Origin: Phycisphaerae bacterium
Lineage (GTDB): Bacteria > Planctomycetota > Phycisphaerae > UBA1845
Direction of reading: 5' to 3'
NCBI GenBank assembly: GCA_029260075.1
Contig: JAJDDY010000087.1
Location: 62,001-126,000 of the forward strand
Length of the DNA stretch: 64,000 nucleotides
Part shown: positions 36,477 to 45,776 of the stretch, piece by piece
Layout of the letters: every line of letters begins with the position of its first letter
Position numbering within the stretch: the first letter of the stretch is position 1
Made by a program: the position numbers and the translations under genes
Notes under the pieces: generated by a model
Told to the model about the DNA's origin: nothing
Seen by the model: the letters and a program-made list of their open reading frames with translations, nothing else
The model's database searches: none

Positions 36477-36715
36477 CGCACCTCCCCTCCAGGTGCCGAG
36501 AAAGGATTCACGGCACAGCAGGATAGAAATCTTGGACGGTCGAAACGATTCTCGCACCCATACTTCAGGGAAATCCAGTACCGCGGTGAGGCCGAAACGA
36601 GAAACGCCGTTCAAGCATAGACTTGTAATCGGGGACGAGAAAGGATTCACGTCCCAGCATTCTGTAATCCGGGACGAGAAAGGCTTCACGTCCCAGCAGG
36701 ATGGGCATAGCAATC
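36477..36715. repeat. Covarying hairpins downstream of the tandem array
   Basis: Stem GTGCCG/CGGCAC at 36493-36516 around loop agaaaggattca; stem GGGACG/CGTCCC at 36632-36655 with the same loop; another GGGACG unit at about 36676. Confidence 0.85.
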
Positions 36716-36748
36716 ACCTTCCGGCGTTCGTTGAACTCGCCGACGGCC

Positions 36749-39094
36749 TTATCGCCACACGACGTAGCTCAGGATGCTGGTGTATTGGTCCGTCCAGACA
36801 GGTCGTGTCACGCCTAGGGGAAGTGGTTTCCACTGGCTGTTTTCGGGTAGTTCCCCCAGTGCAGCTTCGCCCCGGGCAAGCACGGCCCAAATCGCCGGTG
36901 TCTTACCGCCCGCCTTGTCATCTTCGGATAGCTCCAAATCAGACCGCACGTAACCGGTCAACCCGGCGTCACGCGCCAGCACGGCGATAAGCGGTTCGAG
37001 GTCGAGATAGCGATTGGAAATGTGAAACGCCAGCAAGCCGCCCGGCGCGAGCTTCGACAAGTAGAGTTGCAGTGCTTCGCGCGTTACCAGATGCGTCGGA
37101 ATCGCGTCCGAACTGAACGCATCAAGCACGATGAGCCCGTAGTTGTTGTCGTCGACCGCGCCGATGCTGAGCCGACCGTCGCCAAGCACGATGTCGCACT
37201 CGCCCCGACAATTCATCAAGAACGTAAAATAGGCGGGGTTGAGCGCAATTCGCGCCACATCCGGATCGATTTCGTAAAACGTGAGCGATTGCCCCGGCTC
37301 GACGTAGCTGGCGATCGAACCGGCTCCGAGACCGATGGCTGCAATGTCCGTCGGTCGGGCGATTTTATTGGCCGTTCGAAAAATGTCGCCCAGCGGACCG
37401 GATCGGTGGTAGTAGGTCAGCGGTTCACCGGCCCGCGACGGATCGACAAACTCCTTGCCGTGCGTGGTGCCGCCGTGGACGAGCACGCGGAACGTACCCG
37501 TGGGGTCGACGGTGACACGCTTGACGCCGAAGAAGTTGCGACTCACCTCCAACATGGCTCCTCGATGCGTCTCGCGGTAGGCGCCGAGTGCGACCATGTA
37601 GATGCCCAAGCCGACGGCGAACCGCATCGGCCGATCTTTGAAACCGAAACAAAGCAGCGCCAGCGGCGCAAACACCGTCGCCCGCATCCCCAGACTATCA
37701 CCCCACGCGCCGACCCGAACGATCACGATGGCCAACAGCGACAGTATGCCCATGACCACCAGCGGTATGACATACGCATGCGTGATATTGACCCCATTCT
37801 TCGTCGGCGCCGGACGCGGCAGGAACAGGCAGGCGAGCATCAGCGCCAGCGGGTATTCAACGATCGTGCTGAAAACCATCGGCGCGACAAGGGCGTTAAA
37901 TATGCCGCCCAGAACCCCGCCGACGGAAAGCCATAGGTAGAATTCGGTCAGGTGTTTGGCGTGGGGACGGGAATCAGCCAGTGTGCCATGACACACCATA
38001 GCCGCAACGAAAAACACCACGAGGTGGGCGATGATCGCAACCCAACCGTATCGTGGCAGTTCGAGAAACGTCACCAGCGCCAGCGGAAGGAGCAAGAAAG
38101 GAAGTAGCTTGGTCATTAACTCATGCGGAATCGGCCGGCTCTTCGCGAACACGAGAATGAAGGTCAGCAGATAGATCGCCAGCGGAAGCACCCACAACAG
38201 CGGCACGGGCGCCAGATTGCTGGTGATGTGCGCGGTCACGCCCAGCATGAGCGTCGACCCAACGAATGACGCCAGAATCCACCAAAGCCGGCGCGACGCG
38301 GTCAACTTGGTGGCCGCATCTCGCAAGTCGTCCACGACCTCTTTCGTACGGCGCGAGCCGAACTTGGCTGCGACCGCCGCATGTGACCGGCTCATCCACA
38401 GCAGCATGGCGCACCCCGCGACCGCCGCCATGAACACCCAATACAGAGACGACCACAACTCACTCTGTCCGCGCAGGGTCATGGCCGGCTCAAGGAGCAG
38501 CGGATAGCCCAACAGTGCCAGCAAACTTCCGGCGTTGCTTGCGGCGTAGAGAAAGAACGGATCGTGTGACGTGGCGTGCCCGGTGCTGGCGAACCATCGC
38601 TGAAGCAGCGGGCCGGTTGTGGCTACAACAAAGAACGGTGCCCCCACCGCAAGGAACAGCCGTCCGAGCAGCCAGAACACGGGGTTCGTATCACCGCCCG
38701 GAGGCGCAACATCGCCGACGACAATCGGAAGCAGTAGAAGCGGCGCAAGGACAACGACCAAGTGCATCGCCGCCTGCCACCGCACGCCCAACCAGGTCGT
38801 CGTCAAGTGCGCGTAGGCATAACCGGCCAGCAGCATCGCTTGGAAGAACAACATGCACGCGTTCCACACCGCCGGCGTGCCGCCGAGCATCGGCAGGATC
38901 ATTTTCCCTACCATCGGTTGCACGAGAAACAACAACGCGGCGCTGAAGAACAGCGAGAAGGAGAACATCGGAAGGAGCATTTTGTCGATCAGCGATCCGC
39001 TCGTCTCAGACTCGGCGCGTACGCCAACCGCTACACGTCTTGGGGATGCGCGAAACTCATGGCGATCGAAGGGTATGCTCGCTGTCGTGGTCAA
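36749..39094 (-). CDS. Fused membrane / spermidine synthase-like protein
   Basis: A 781-residue protein, starting at a TTG preceded by a perfect AAGGAGGT and 7 bases. The N-terminal two thirds hold about 12-14 membrane spans (LPMFSFSLFFSAALLFLVQP first), in the family annotated as fused MFS/spermidine synthase. The C-terminal third (about 540-780) is a spermidine-synthase-like Rossmann domain with IGLGAGSIASYVEPG and TFYEIDPDVARIA, EVDLGDGRL-like DIVLGDGRLSIG and DAFSSDAIPTHLVT. The decarboxylated-AdoMet aspartate and polyamine-binding residues are not clearly present, so its substrate is uncertain. It is probably an inner-membrane protein. No partner gene is adjacent. Confidence 0.86.
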   Translation of the reverse strand: MTTTASIPFDRHEFRASPRRVAVGVRAESETSGSLIDKMLLPMFSFSLFFSAALLFLVQPMVGKMILPMLGGTPAVWNACMLFFQAMLLAGYAYAHLTTTWLGVRWQAAMHLVVVLAPLLLLPIVVGDVAPPGGDTNPVFWLLGRLFLAVGAPFFVVATTGPLLQRWFASTGHATSHDPFFLYAASNAGSLLALLGYPLLLEPAMTLRGQSELWSSLYWVFMAAVAGCAMLLWMSRSHAAVAAKFGSRRTKEVVDDLRDAATKLTASRRLWWILASFVGSTLMLGVTAHITSNLAPVPLLWVLPLAIYLLTFILVFAKSRPIPHELMTKLLPFLLLPLALVTFLELPRYGWVAIIAHLVVFFVAAMVCHGTLADSRPHAKHLTEFYLWLSVGGVLGGIFNALVAPMVFSTIVEYPLALMLACLFLPRPAPTKNGVNITHAYVIPLVVMGILSLLAIVIVRVGAWGDSLGMRATVFAPLALLCFGFKDRPMRFAVGLGIYMVALGAYRETHRGAMLEVSRNFFGVKRVTVDPTGTFRVLVHGGTTHGKEFVDPSRAGEPLTYYHRSGPLGDIFRTANKIARPTDIAAIGLGAGSIASYVEPGQSLTFYEIDPDVARIALNPAYFTFLMNCRGECDIVLGDGRLSIGAVDDNNYGLIVLDAFSSDAIPTHLVTREALQLYLSKLAPGGLLAFHISNRYLDLEPLIAVLARDAGLTGYVRSDLELSEDDKAGGKTPAIWAVLARGEAALGELPENSQWKPLPLGVTRPVWTDQYTSILSYVVWR

Positions 39095-39259
39095 TGTAGT
39101 GACCTCCTTGTCTCGATAATCGACAAGCAGCAGGAGTCACCCAAGTACGCACACCGGGCTACAGGCGAACCCTTCATGCGAAGCAAGGATGGATGCGTTA
39201 CCGGACGGGGAGGGGAAACGTCGAAGCGTCGGTCCCAAACGCTAAGAGGGTGGGTCTGT

Positions 39260-39330
39260 CCGAGCCGCGCCCGTGAGGACGCGGTCCATCTGAGATGCGA
39301 AAACCCGCTCCCTTACGGTCGCGGCTCGGT
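39260..39330. repeat. GAGCCGCG-family inverted repeat (short form)
   Basis: CCGAGCCGCGCCCGTGAGGA faces CCCTTACGGTCGCGGCTCGG. The gap between the spermidine-synthase-like and CRTAC1 genes (39095-39380) holds no gene. Confidence 0.8.
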
Positions 39331-39380
39331 TCGAAGCAATCCTTCTGAAGCACGACCCATTCCTTTACTCACAGACGTTG

Positions 39381-41144
39381 CTAATCCTCGACCTTTGAAT
39401 CGGCTGGCTCGATGGTGTGAATTCGGTCGAGGGTCAGCGGACCGACGTCTTGCACGGTTCCGTCTACGCGGTTGATGAGCACGCGGACGGTTCCATCGAA
39501 CGGCCCGAGTCCAAAGTACACTCGTGGATCGTTGGCGGAGCAGTAGCTATAGGCGGTCCGGACGTCGCGAATGCGCCGCTCGCCACCCACATCGATTTCG
39601 ACCCGCGCGCCGATCGCGTCGCTTCCGTATTGGTTGAGCACGCGAAAGGCGATCCAATGATTCGCATCCGGCGGCGACGGGCCGTGCGCCGCTAGATTGT
39701 TCAACACATACGTCGGACCGTCACGATTGACCACGATGATGTCGACGTCGCCGTCGTTGTCGTAGTCGCCAAAGGCTGCGCCGCGACCGGTGTGAATGAG
39801 CGGCGCTAAAGTGCCGCCGCGTGGCATGACCTCGACAAACGTGTTGTCGGCAAGACCTTGAAACAACTGGTTCGGTTCGACATACGGATCAACCTGCTGG
39901 TAAACTGTGTGACCGATCTCCACCCGACCGTTGACCACATAAATATCGATCAGTCCATCGTTGTCAAAATCGATCAGGGCCGTGCCGAACCCGGTGAACG
40001 GCGGCGCCGCAGCGAGCCCGGCCCGATCGGTCATGTCCGCGAAAAAACCACCCTCATTGATGTACAGCGTGTTGGTTTCATCTTCGAAATGCGTCATGTA
40101 GATGTCCAGGTCGCCGTCGCGATCGACATCTTGAAGGTCGATTCCCATACCCGCCTCGGCCATGCCCGACCCGTTGTACGCCACGCCACTACCCAACGCC
40201 CGATCGCGAAACGTGCCGTCACCGGCATTGATCCATAGTTGATTGGCGGTCAGGTCGTTCGCCACACTGATGTCGATCAACCCGTCACCGTTCACGTCGC
40301 CACAAACGACCCCGAGCCCGTTGCCGTAGATGACGGATAGGCCGGCTTGTTCGGTTACGTCGGTAAATGACCATGCGGCGTCGGCGCCATTGTTTCGGAA
40401 GAGCATATCAGGCGCCGGCGCGCCATAGTCGTTAGGTCCGCAATAGTCGATCTGACCATTTTCGGCCCGGCAAATGCGCTCAGTCTCTCGCAACCAGCGG
40501 ACATAGTTGGCGACGAAGATGTCCAGATCGCCGTCATGGTCATAGTCGACGAACGCCGCGCTGGCGCTGAACGATGCATCGCCTACGCCGGCGCCGGCCG
40601 TCACGTCGTCGAACGTACCGTCGCCGTTGTTTCGATAGAGCACGTTGGGGCCGGCGTTGGTGATGTAGATGTCCACATGCCCATCGTTGTTGAAGTCACC
40701 GGTGGCGCAACCCATGCCGTAACCCGTGTGACCCACGCCCGCAGACTCGGTGACATCGACAAACGTGCCGTCGCCAAGGTTTCGGTAGAGCACATTGCCG
40801 GGGGCGTCGGAGTTCGGGTTGTCGATGCGCCCGCCTTGCACCAGATAGACATCGAGCAACCCGTCGCCGTTGTAATCCACCATCGCCACGCCGCCACCCA
40901 TGGTCTCGGGCATGTAGTACTTTTCGCCAGTTTGTCCGGACTGAAACTCAAAGCGAATCCCACACTCATCAGCCACATCGCGAAACCAGCTCTCATCGTT
41001 CGCGGCTACACTACCGGAGCTTGACGAGGCACGCTTCACCGGAACGAACAATAGCACAACACCCGCGACGCCCAGAATTCCCCCACCCATAAACAGGCCC
41101 ATCCGAAGGGCTCGACGCCACTGAGTTGTTCGACCAGTACTCAT
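39381..41144 (-). CDS. CRTAC1-family FG-GAP repeat protein with ASPIC/UnbV domain
   Basis: The 587-residue protein starts with a membrane segment (GGGILGVAGVVLLFVPV, about 20-36), so it is anchored or exported. The middle contains many FG-GAP/VCBS repeats with Ca-binding DYNGDGLLDVY, DFNNDGHVDIY, DYDHDGDLDIF, DVNGDGLIDI and DVDRDGDLDIY loops, forming an integrin-like beta propeller. The C-terminal 90 residues (IGARVEIDVGGERR and YFGLGP) match the ASPIC/UnbV domain. This family is abundant in Planctomycetota and Acidobacteriota; it is thought to act in surface or carbohydrate-related functions, but the job is not settled. The neighbour 41307-42833 is a TPR protein, a combination that recurs widely. 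Confidence 0.88.
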   Translation of the reverse strand: MSTGRTTQWRRALRMGLFMGGGILGVAGVVLLFVPVKRASSSSGSVAANDESWFRDVADECGIRFEFQSGQTGEKYYMPETMGGGVAMVDYNGDGLLDVYLVQGGRIDNPNSDAPGNVLYRNLGDGTFVDVTESAGVGHTGYGMGCATGDFNNDGHVDIYITNAGPNVLYRNNGDGTFDDVTAGAGVGDASFSASAAFVDYDHDGDLDIFVANYVRWLRETERICRAENGQIDYCGPNDYGAPAPDMLFRNNGADAAWSFTDVTEQAGLSVIYGNGLGVVCGDVNGDGLIDISVANDLTANQLWINAGDGTFRDRALGSGVAYNGSGMAEAGMGIDLQDVDRDGDLDIYMTHFEDETNTLYINEGGFFADMTDRAGLAAAPPFTGFGTALIDFDNDGLIDIYVVNGRVEIGHTVYQQVDPYVEPNQLFQGLADNTFVEVMPRGGTLAPLIHTGRGAAFGDYDNDGDVDIIVVNRDGPTYVLNNLAAHGPSPPDANHWIAFRVLNQYGSDAIGARVEIDVGGERRIRDVRTAYSYCSANDPRVYFGLGPFDGTVRVLINRVDGTVQDVGPLTLDRIHTIEPADSKVED

Positions 41145-41165
41145 ACGATCATGGTTCCCATCGCG

Positions 41166-41205
41166 ATGGTTGGGTGGCCCATGGCTTCAGCCGTGGGCCG
41201 CCCGG
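41166..41205. repeat. GGCCCATGGCTTCAGCCGTGGGCC palindrome
   Basis: The stretch from TGGGTGGCCCATGGC to GCCGTGGGCCGCCC is a near-perfect palindrome; relatives lie at 26764-26790 and about 25553. Confidence 0.6.
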
Positions 41206-41306
41206 ATCAATTGCACCACTCAATGCAACGCTGACAAGTCACCAGCAGTCTTCACGGGCAAATCTTTGGGTAGGGGCCCACACCGCGTCGAATGATTCAT
41301 CCTTCG

Positions 41307-42833
41307 CTATTCCCCATCCGACGTTGGTGTCAACTTTGATAGCGCGTCGCGGATCCGTTGATTGTTCGGATCAAGACGCTGCGCCTCAAGAAGCACATCG
41401 CGTCCTTCTGCAACTCGTTTGGCGCGAATCAGAAGAATGCCCAAGTTGTAATGAGCCCGCACCGAAGTTGGATCAAGTGCGATCACACGGCGGAATGCGT
41501 CCATCGCCGCTTCCGGTCGCTCAAGGCGCACAAGCATTTCCCCTACGCCGGTATGCGTGGCTGGATCACGCGCGTCCAGAGAAGCCGCACGACGGAACGA
41601 CTCAAGCGCTGCGGCGTACTGCTCGCGCTGCGCCTGCGCCAACGCCAACGAAAGCCAGGCTCGTCCATTACCCGGCGACAGGTCGACCGCCTGTTGCGCG
41701 GCGTTCATGGATGCGGCTATTTTTCCTTGACGCATCAAAACCGCAGAAAGGTTAGTGTAGGTCATGGCGTGTTCCGGCATGAGCGTTCGTGCATGCTGCA
41801 GATGGCGGCGGGCTTTGTTCGTCTGCCCCTGCCTGAGATAGACGATAGCGATATTGTTCAGCACATCCACGTCGTCCGGCTTGTGAACGAGAACCTCTTC
41901 GAGCAACCGGGCGGCGGTTTTCAGATCGCCGCTTTGCATCGCCGCCAGCGCGCGACCGTGTTGGGCCGATTGAGTAACACGCGATCGGACAGCCTGAATA
42001 CGCCACGGGTCGATGATCCTTGCCGGCGCCGCGTCGTGTCCACGGGCCAACGCTGCCTCCGCTTCCTCCGCGCGACCAAGTTCTTGGTAGACACGGCCTT
42101 GGAGGTAGTGAGCGGCGGGGAGTTTGGGGTCTCGATTCAGTGCTTGCGAAATGAATTCGAGCGCCCGCTCGTATCGCTGCAACGCGAATTCAACCTTGGC
42201 GATGTGGACATAGCCGGCTGCTTCCTCCGGGCGAAGTTGAACCACACGGTCGAAGCATTCACGCGCTTCTGCGAGCGCGTTGTGTTCGAGTAGAATGAGC
42301 CCCAAGCCTTCTTGCGCGGGAGCGTAGTCGTCGACCTCCGCGACGACGCGGCGTAGATCGTTCTCAGCCGAGACGGTATCACCCATCGACACGGTCAACG
42401 CCGCACGGTGGTATCGCCACCGGGTTAGCGCGGGGTCCAGCTCGATCGCTCTTGAAAAGCAGGCCCGCGCACGCTCACGATACTCATGGGCTTCATAGGC
42501 CATCCCGAGTTGACCCCAAAGCGCCGCGTCTTCGGGATTGTCTTCGACCGCCTGTCGACGCGAGCGGATTTCATCTGCGACCGCCGGCTCGGCACGAGCG
42601 AGATCCGCAGGCAACGGCGCGATGGTTGCTGGTGACGATGTTGCGGGTTGATCGATCGATGAAACGCGCGGCGCGCTCGTGGCGACGGTAGTGGTCGCCA
42701 GCGTGTTCGTAGTCGAATTGACGTACCGTCGAACGCCAAGCCCAAAAAGAGCGGTACCGACCACAAACACGAGAGTCGGGAACAAGTACGACTCCGTTCC
42801 CACGGTCGCAACTGCGCGGCGTCTGTGCAACAT
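41307..42833 (-). CDS. Membrane-anchored TPR protein
   Basis: A 508-residue protein with one N-terminal membrane span (SYLFPTLVFVVGTALFGLG, about 15-33), a Thr/Ser/Pro-rich linker, and about ten tetratricopeptide repeats from about residue 95 to the end (for example AALWGQLGMAYEAHEYRERA, AAGYVHIAKVEFALQRYERA, VDVLNNIAIVYLRQGQTNKA, VRAHYNLGILLIRAKRVAEG). TPR proteins are scaffolds for protein complexes. Its position directly upstream of the CRTAC1-family gene, same strand with about 160 bases between, suggests a common surface-associated role. The start ATG sits at 42833 with no clear ribosome site. Confidence 0.86.
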   Translation of the reverse strand: MLHRRRAVATVGTESYLFPTLVFVVGTALFGLGVRRYVNSTTNTLATTTVATSAPRVSSIDQPATSSPATIAPLPADLARAEPAVADEIRSRRQAVEDNPEDAALWGQLGMAYEAHEYRERARACFSRAIELDPALTRWRYHRAALTVSMGDTVSAENDLRRVVAEVDDYAPAQEGLGLILLEHNALAEARECFDRVVQLRPEEAAGYVHIAKVEFALQRYERALEFISQALNRDPKLPAAHYLQGRVYQELGRAEEAEAALARGHDAAPARIIDPWRIQAVRSRVTQSAQHGRALAAMQSGDLKTAARLLEEVLVHKPDDVDVLNNIAIVYLRQGQTNKARRHLQHARTLMPEHAMTYTNLSAVLMRQGKIAASMNAAQQAVDLSPGNGRAWLSLALAQAQREQYAAALESFRRAASLDARDPATHTGVGEMLVRLERPEAAMDAFRRVIALDPTSVRAHYNLGILLIRAKRVAEGRDVLLEAQRLDPNNQRIRDALSKLTPTSDGE

Positions 42834-42913
42834 TGAACATCGTTCCCGGTCGCGATAAAGAAATTCTCGACTCTTTGACGCATTGATTATTCGACGTTTC
42901 GACGTTTGAATCC

Positions 42914-44071
42914 CTACCCCAGCGCTCGCCGAAAATCGTCCAGCAAATCCTCAGTCGCTTCCAAGCCAACGGAAAGGCGGATCACGGCGTCGGTGATTCC
43001 CAAGCGTTGTCGGTCGGCTTCGCTCATGCCCCGGTGTGACGTTTGGGACGGTTGGGTGATCAGCGTCTCGACGCCGCCGAGGCTCGGAGCCGACATGGGG
43101 ATCGTCACACGTTCGATCAATCTCAGCGTGGCTTCCGCGCCACCTTTGGGCTCGAAACCCAGCATACCACCGAAACCGTCAAAGAGTTCTCGTGCCCGAT
43201 CATGGTCGGGGTGGCTCGGCAAACCGGGGTAGAAGACGCGCTCGATGGCCTCGTGTTCTTCGAGGAACCGCGCGACCGCCAAGGCGTTGTCGTTTTGGTA
43301 TCGAACACGAACCGCCAGCGTTTTGATGCCACGTTGGAGCAAGAAGCAGGCGTGGGGGTCGAGTGCGCCGCCGAAGTGATTGAGGCGATGGCGCACGCGT
43401 TCGACGAGTTCCGCCGAACCCACAACAACGCCGGCCACAATATCCGAGTGTCCGTTGAGGTATTTCGTACCGCTATGCAGTACGAGATCGAAACCGTGTT
43501 CGATCGGTCGAAAATTGACCGGTGAAGCGAACGTGTTGTCGATCATTGAAATGAGGCCGTGCTTCTTGGCGAAACGGGCTGCAGCCGCAAGATCGCCAAC
43601 CTCGACGAGAGGATTAGTGATCGTTTCGACGTAGATGGCTTTGGTGTTGTCGCGCAGATGCTGTGCCCAGGAATCGGGATCGTGTGCGTCGATGAACGTG
43701 TGCGTGATGCCCAGCGATTCGAATTCGCCCGTGAGCAGATCGTGCGTGCCGCCGTAGAGACACTTATGGGCAAGTATGTGGTCGCCGCTACCTAGTACGG
43801 TGAGCAACGAGGTAGAGATGGCCGCCATTCCGCTCGACGCGACGAGCCCGGCTTCACCGTTTTCGAGCGAAGCCATCTTGGCGTGCAACACGGTGTGGTT
43901 CGGCGTGTTGTTCAAGCGGATGTAGCCAAGATCGTGGTAGTCGGCTCCGGCGTCTGTCAGGTATGTCGATGATTGGAAGATCGGCATCGATACGGCCCCG
44001 CAGATTCGCGGCACGGGTTCTCCGGCGTGAATCGCCCGCGTCTCGATGCGTTGTTTGTTGCGTTCGCCCAT
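42914..44071 (-). CDS. Trans-sulfuration family PLP enzyme (cystathionine/methionine gamma-lyase type)
   Basis: A 385-residue protein of the Cys/Met metabolism PLP family. IETRAIHAGEPVP starts it, SSGMAAIST binds PLP, DNTFASPVN and then HSGTKYLNGHSD carries the Schiff-base Lys (about 205). SLGGVETLITQP near the C-terminus is typical. Cystathionine gamma-lyase, cystathionine gamma-synthase, methionine gamma-lyase and O-acetylhomoserine sulfhydrylase all share these features, so the exact reaction is open. It is transcribed away from the tryptophanase-like gene. Confidence 0.87.
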   Translation of the reverse strand: MGERNKQRIETRAIHAGEPVPRICGAVSMPIFQSSTYLTDAGADYHDLGYIRLNNTPNHTVLHAKMASLENGEAGLVASSGMAAISTSLLTVLGSGDHILAHKCLYGGTHDLLTGEFESLGITHTFIDAHDPDSWAQHLRDNTKAIYVETITNPLVEVGDLAAAARFAKKHGLISMIDNTFASPVNFRPIEHGFDLVLHSGTKYLNGHSDIVAGVVVGSAELVERVRHRLNHFGGALDPHACFLLQRGIKTLAVRVRYQNDNALAVARFLEEHEAIERVFYPGLPSHPDHDRARELFDGFGGMLGFEPKGGAEATLRLIERVTIPMSAPSLGGVETLITQPSQTSHRGMSEADRQRLGITDAVIRLSVGLEATEDLLDDFRRALG

Positions 44072-44387
44072 TTCGGTTTCCTCGATACTGCCACGCTCAA
44101 TCCAGACTGAACAACACCGCCGACCACCGCACTGAGATCGTTGCGTACGATCGCGTCAGTGGCTAGCGTCCGCATCATACTATAGATGACCCGACGCTAG
44201 AAACCCCGTGGGCGGACTTCATCCATGGCGTCGACCGTCGCAAGCGGATAGCGTGCGTCCATGTCGCACACACGCGGTGCTGATCGTCTTCTGTCTGGCA
44301 CGTCGCTTGCCACCGGGATCAGCGGCGCGGGTGCGCGCGGCACGAACAGTCAGAACGCACGACCAACAGCGCTGAGGGCATGACACC

Positions 44388-45749
44388 ATGAAGACCATTA
44401 TCGAGCCGTTCCGTATTAAGGTCGTCGAACCGATTCGCATGACCACGCCGGAGTACCGCGAGTCGGTGCTGCGCGAAGCCGGGTTCAACGTGTTCTTGAT
44501 CAACGCCCGCGACGTGCTTATCGATCTGCTGACCGATAGCGGAACCGGCGCCATGAGCAGCGAGCAGTGGGCGGGCATTATGCGGGCCGACGAATCCTAC
44601 GCCGGCGCGGAAAGTTTCCATCGATTCTACGATCGCGTCGCGGGCCTCACCGGGTTCGAGCACATTCTGCCCACACACCAGGGTCGCGCGAGCGAACGCA
44701 TTCTCTTCGAGGTCATGGTCCGCAAGGGTATGGTCGTTCCCAATAACAACCACTTCGACACCACACGTGCGAACATCGAGCACAGCGGCGGCGAAGCCGT
44801 CGACCTCGTGGTCGAAGAAGGACGTATCGCCACCAGCCGCAAACCGTTCAAGGGCAACCTTTCCGTCGAGCGACTGGAACGATGCTTCGCCGAAGTCGGT
44901 GCCGATCGAATTCCCCTCGTGATGATCACCGTCACGAACAACAGCGGCGGCGGTCAGCCGGTCAGCTTGGAAAACATTCGCGCCGTCCGCGCCGTCTGCG
45001 ACAAACACGACACGCCGCTGTTTCTCGACGCATGTCGATTCGCAGAGAACGCGTACATGATCAAGCAGCGCGAACCGGACTGGTCTGATCACTCGGTCGG
45101 CGAGATCGCACGGGCCATGTTCGACCTTGCGGACGGAGCCACCATCAGCGCCAAGAAGGATGGATTGGTCAACATCGGCGGCGTGCTGCTTTTTCGGAAC
45201 GACGAGCTGGCCAAACAGGCGCGAAACGTGCTCATCCTCACGGAAGGGTTTCCGACGTACGGCGGACTTGCGGGGCGCGATCTGGAAGCCATGGCCCAAG
45301 GGTTCGAGGAAGTGCTCCACGAAGACTACTTGCACTACCGACTTCGCAGCGTCGAATACCTGGGCACGCGGCTGCGCGACGGCGGTGTGGCCATCGTCGA
45401 ACCGCCGGGCGGACACGCCATCTACATTGACGCCAAGAGCTTCTGTCCGCACATCCCGCCGGAACAATTCCCCGGTCAAGCTGTGGTTTGCGCGTTGTAT
45501 CGCCACGCCGGTATTCGCGCCGTAGAAATCGGCCACCTGATGTTCGGCGGATCGGGGCACACGCCCGACATGGAGTTGGTCCGTCTGGCCATCCCGCGGC
45601 GGGTCTATACGCAAAGCCACGTAGACTATGTGATCGAAGCCGTGTTGGAGGTCCACGCCATGCGCGATACCATACGCCCGCTGATGATCACGGAGGCGCC
45701 GCCACAACTTCGACACTTTACCGCGCGTCTCCGGGAGATCGACGACTGA
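44388..45749 (+). CDS. tnaA: Tryptophanase / tyrosine phenol-lyase family PLP lyase
   Basis: A 453-residue beta-eliminating lyase. Family markers are MTTPEYRESVLREAGFNVF, LINARDVLIDLLTDSGTGAM near residues 38-57, THQGRASE (about 99), NNNHFDTT and NNSGGGQPVS, and the Schiff-base Lys in TISAKKDGL (about 255-262). Length fits both tryptophanase and tyrosine phenol-lyase, which differ in a few active-site residues that I cannot assign safely. Either yields pyruvate and ammonia plus indole or phenol. No tnaC-like leader with a Trp codon was recognised upstream. The AMMECR1 gene follows after 27 bases. Confidence 0.87.
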   Translation: MKTIIEPFRIKVVEPIRMTTPEYRESVLREAGFNVFLINARDVLIDLLTDSGTGAMSSEQWAGIMRADESYAGAESFHRFYDRVAGLTGFEHILPTHQGRASERILFEVMVRKGMVVPNNNHFDTTRANIEHSGGEAVDLVVEEGRIATSRKPFKGNLSVERLERCFAEVGADRIPLVMITVTNNSGGGQPVSLENIRAVRAVCDKHDTPLFLDACRFAENAYMIKQREPDWSDHSVGEIARAMFDLADGATISAKKDGLVNIGGVLLFRNDELAKQARNVLILTEGFPTYGGLAGRDLEAMAQGFEEVLHEDYLHYRLRSVEYLGTRLRDGGVAIVEPPGGHAIYIDAKSFCPHIPPEQFPGQAVVCALYRHAGIRAVEIGHLMFGGSGHTPDMELVRLAIPRRVYTQSHVDYVIEAVLEVHAMRDTIRPLMITEAPPQLRHFTARLREIDD

Positions 45750-45776
45750 CCGAACGTCACAGGAGTTTCCCTGCTC

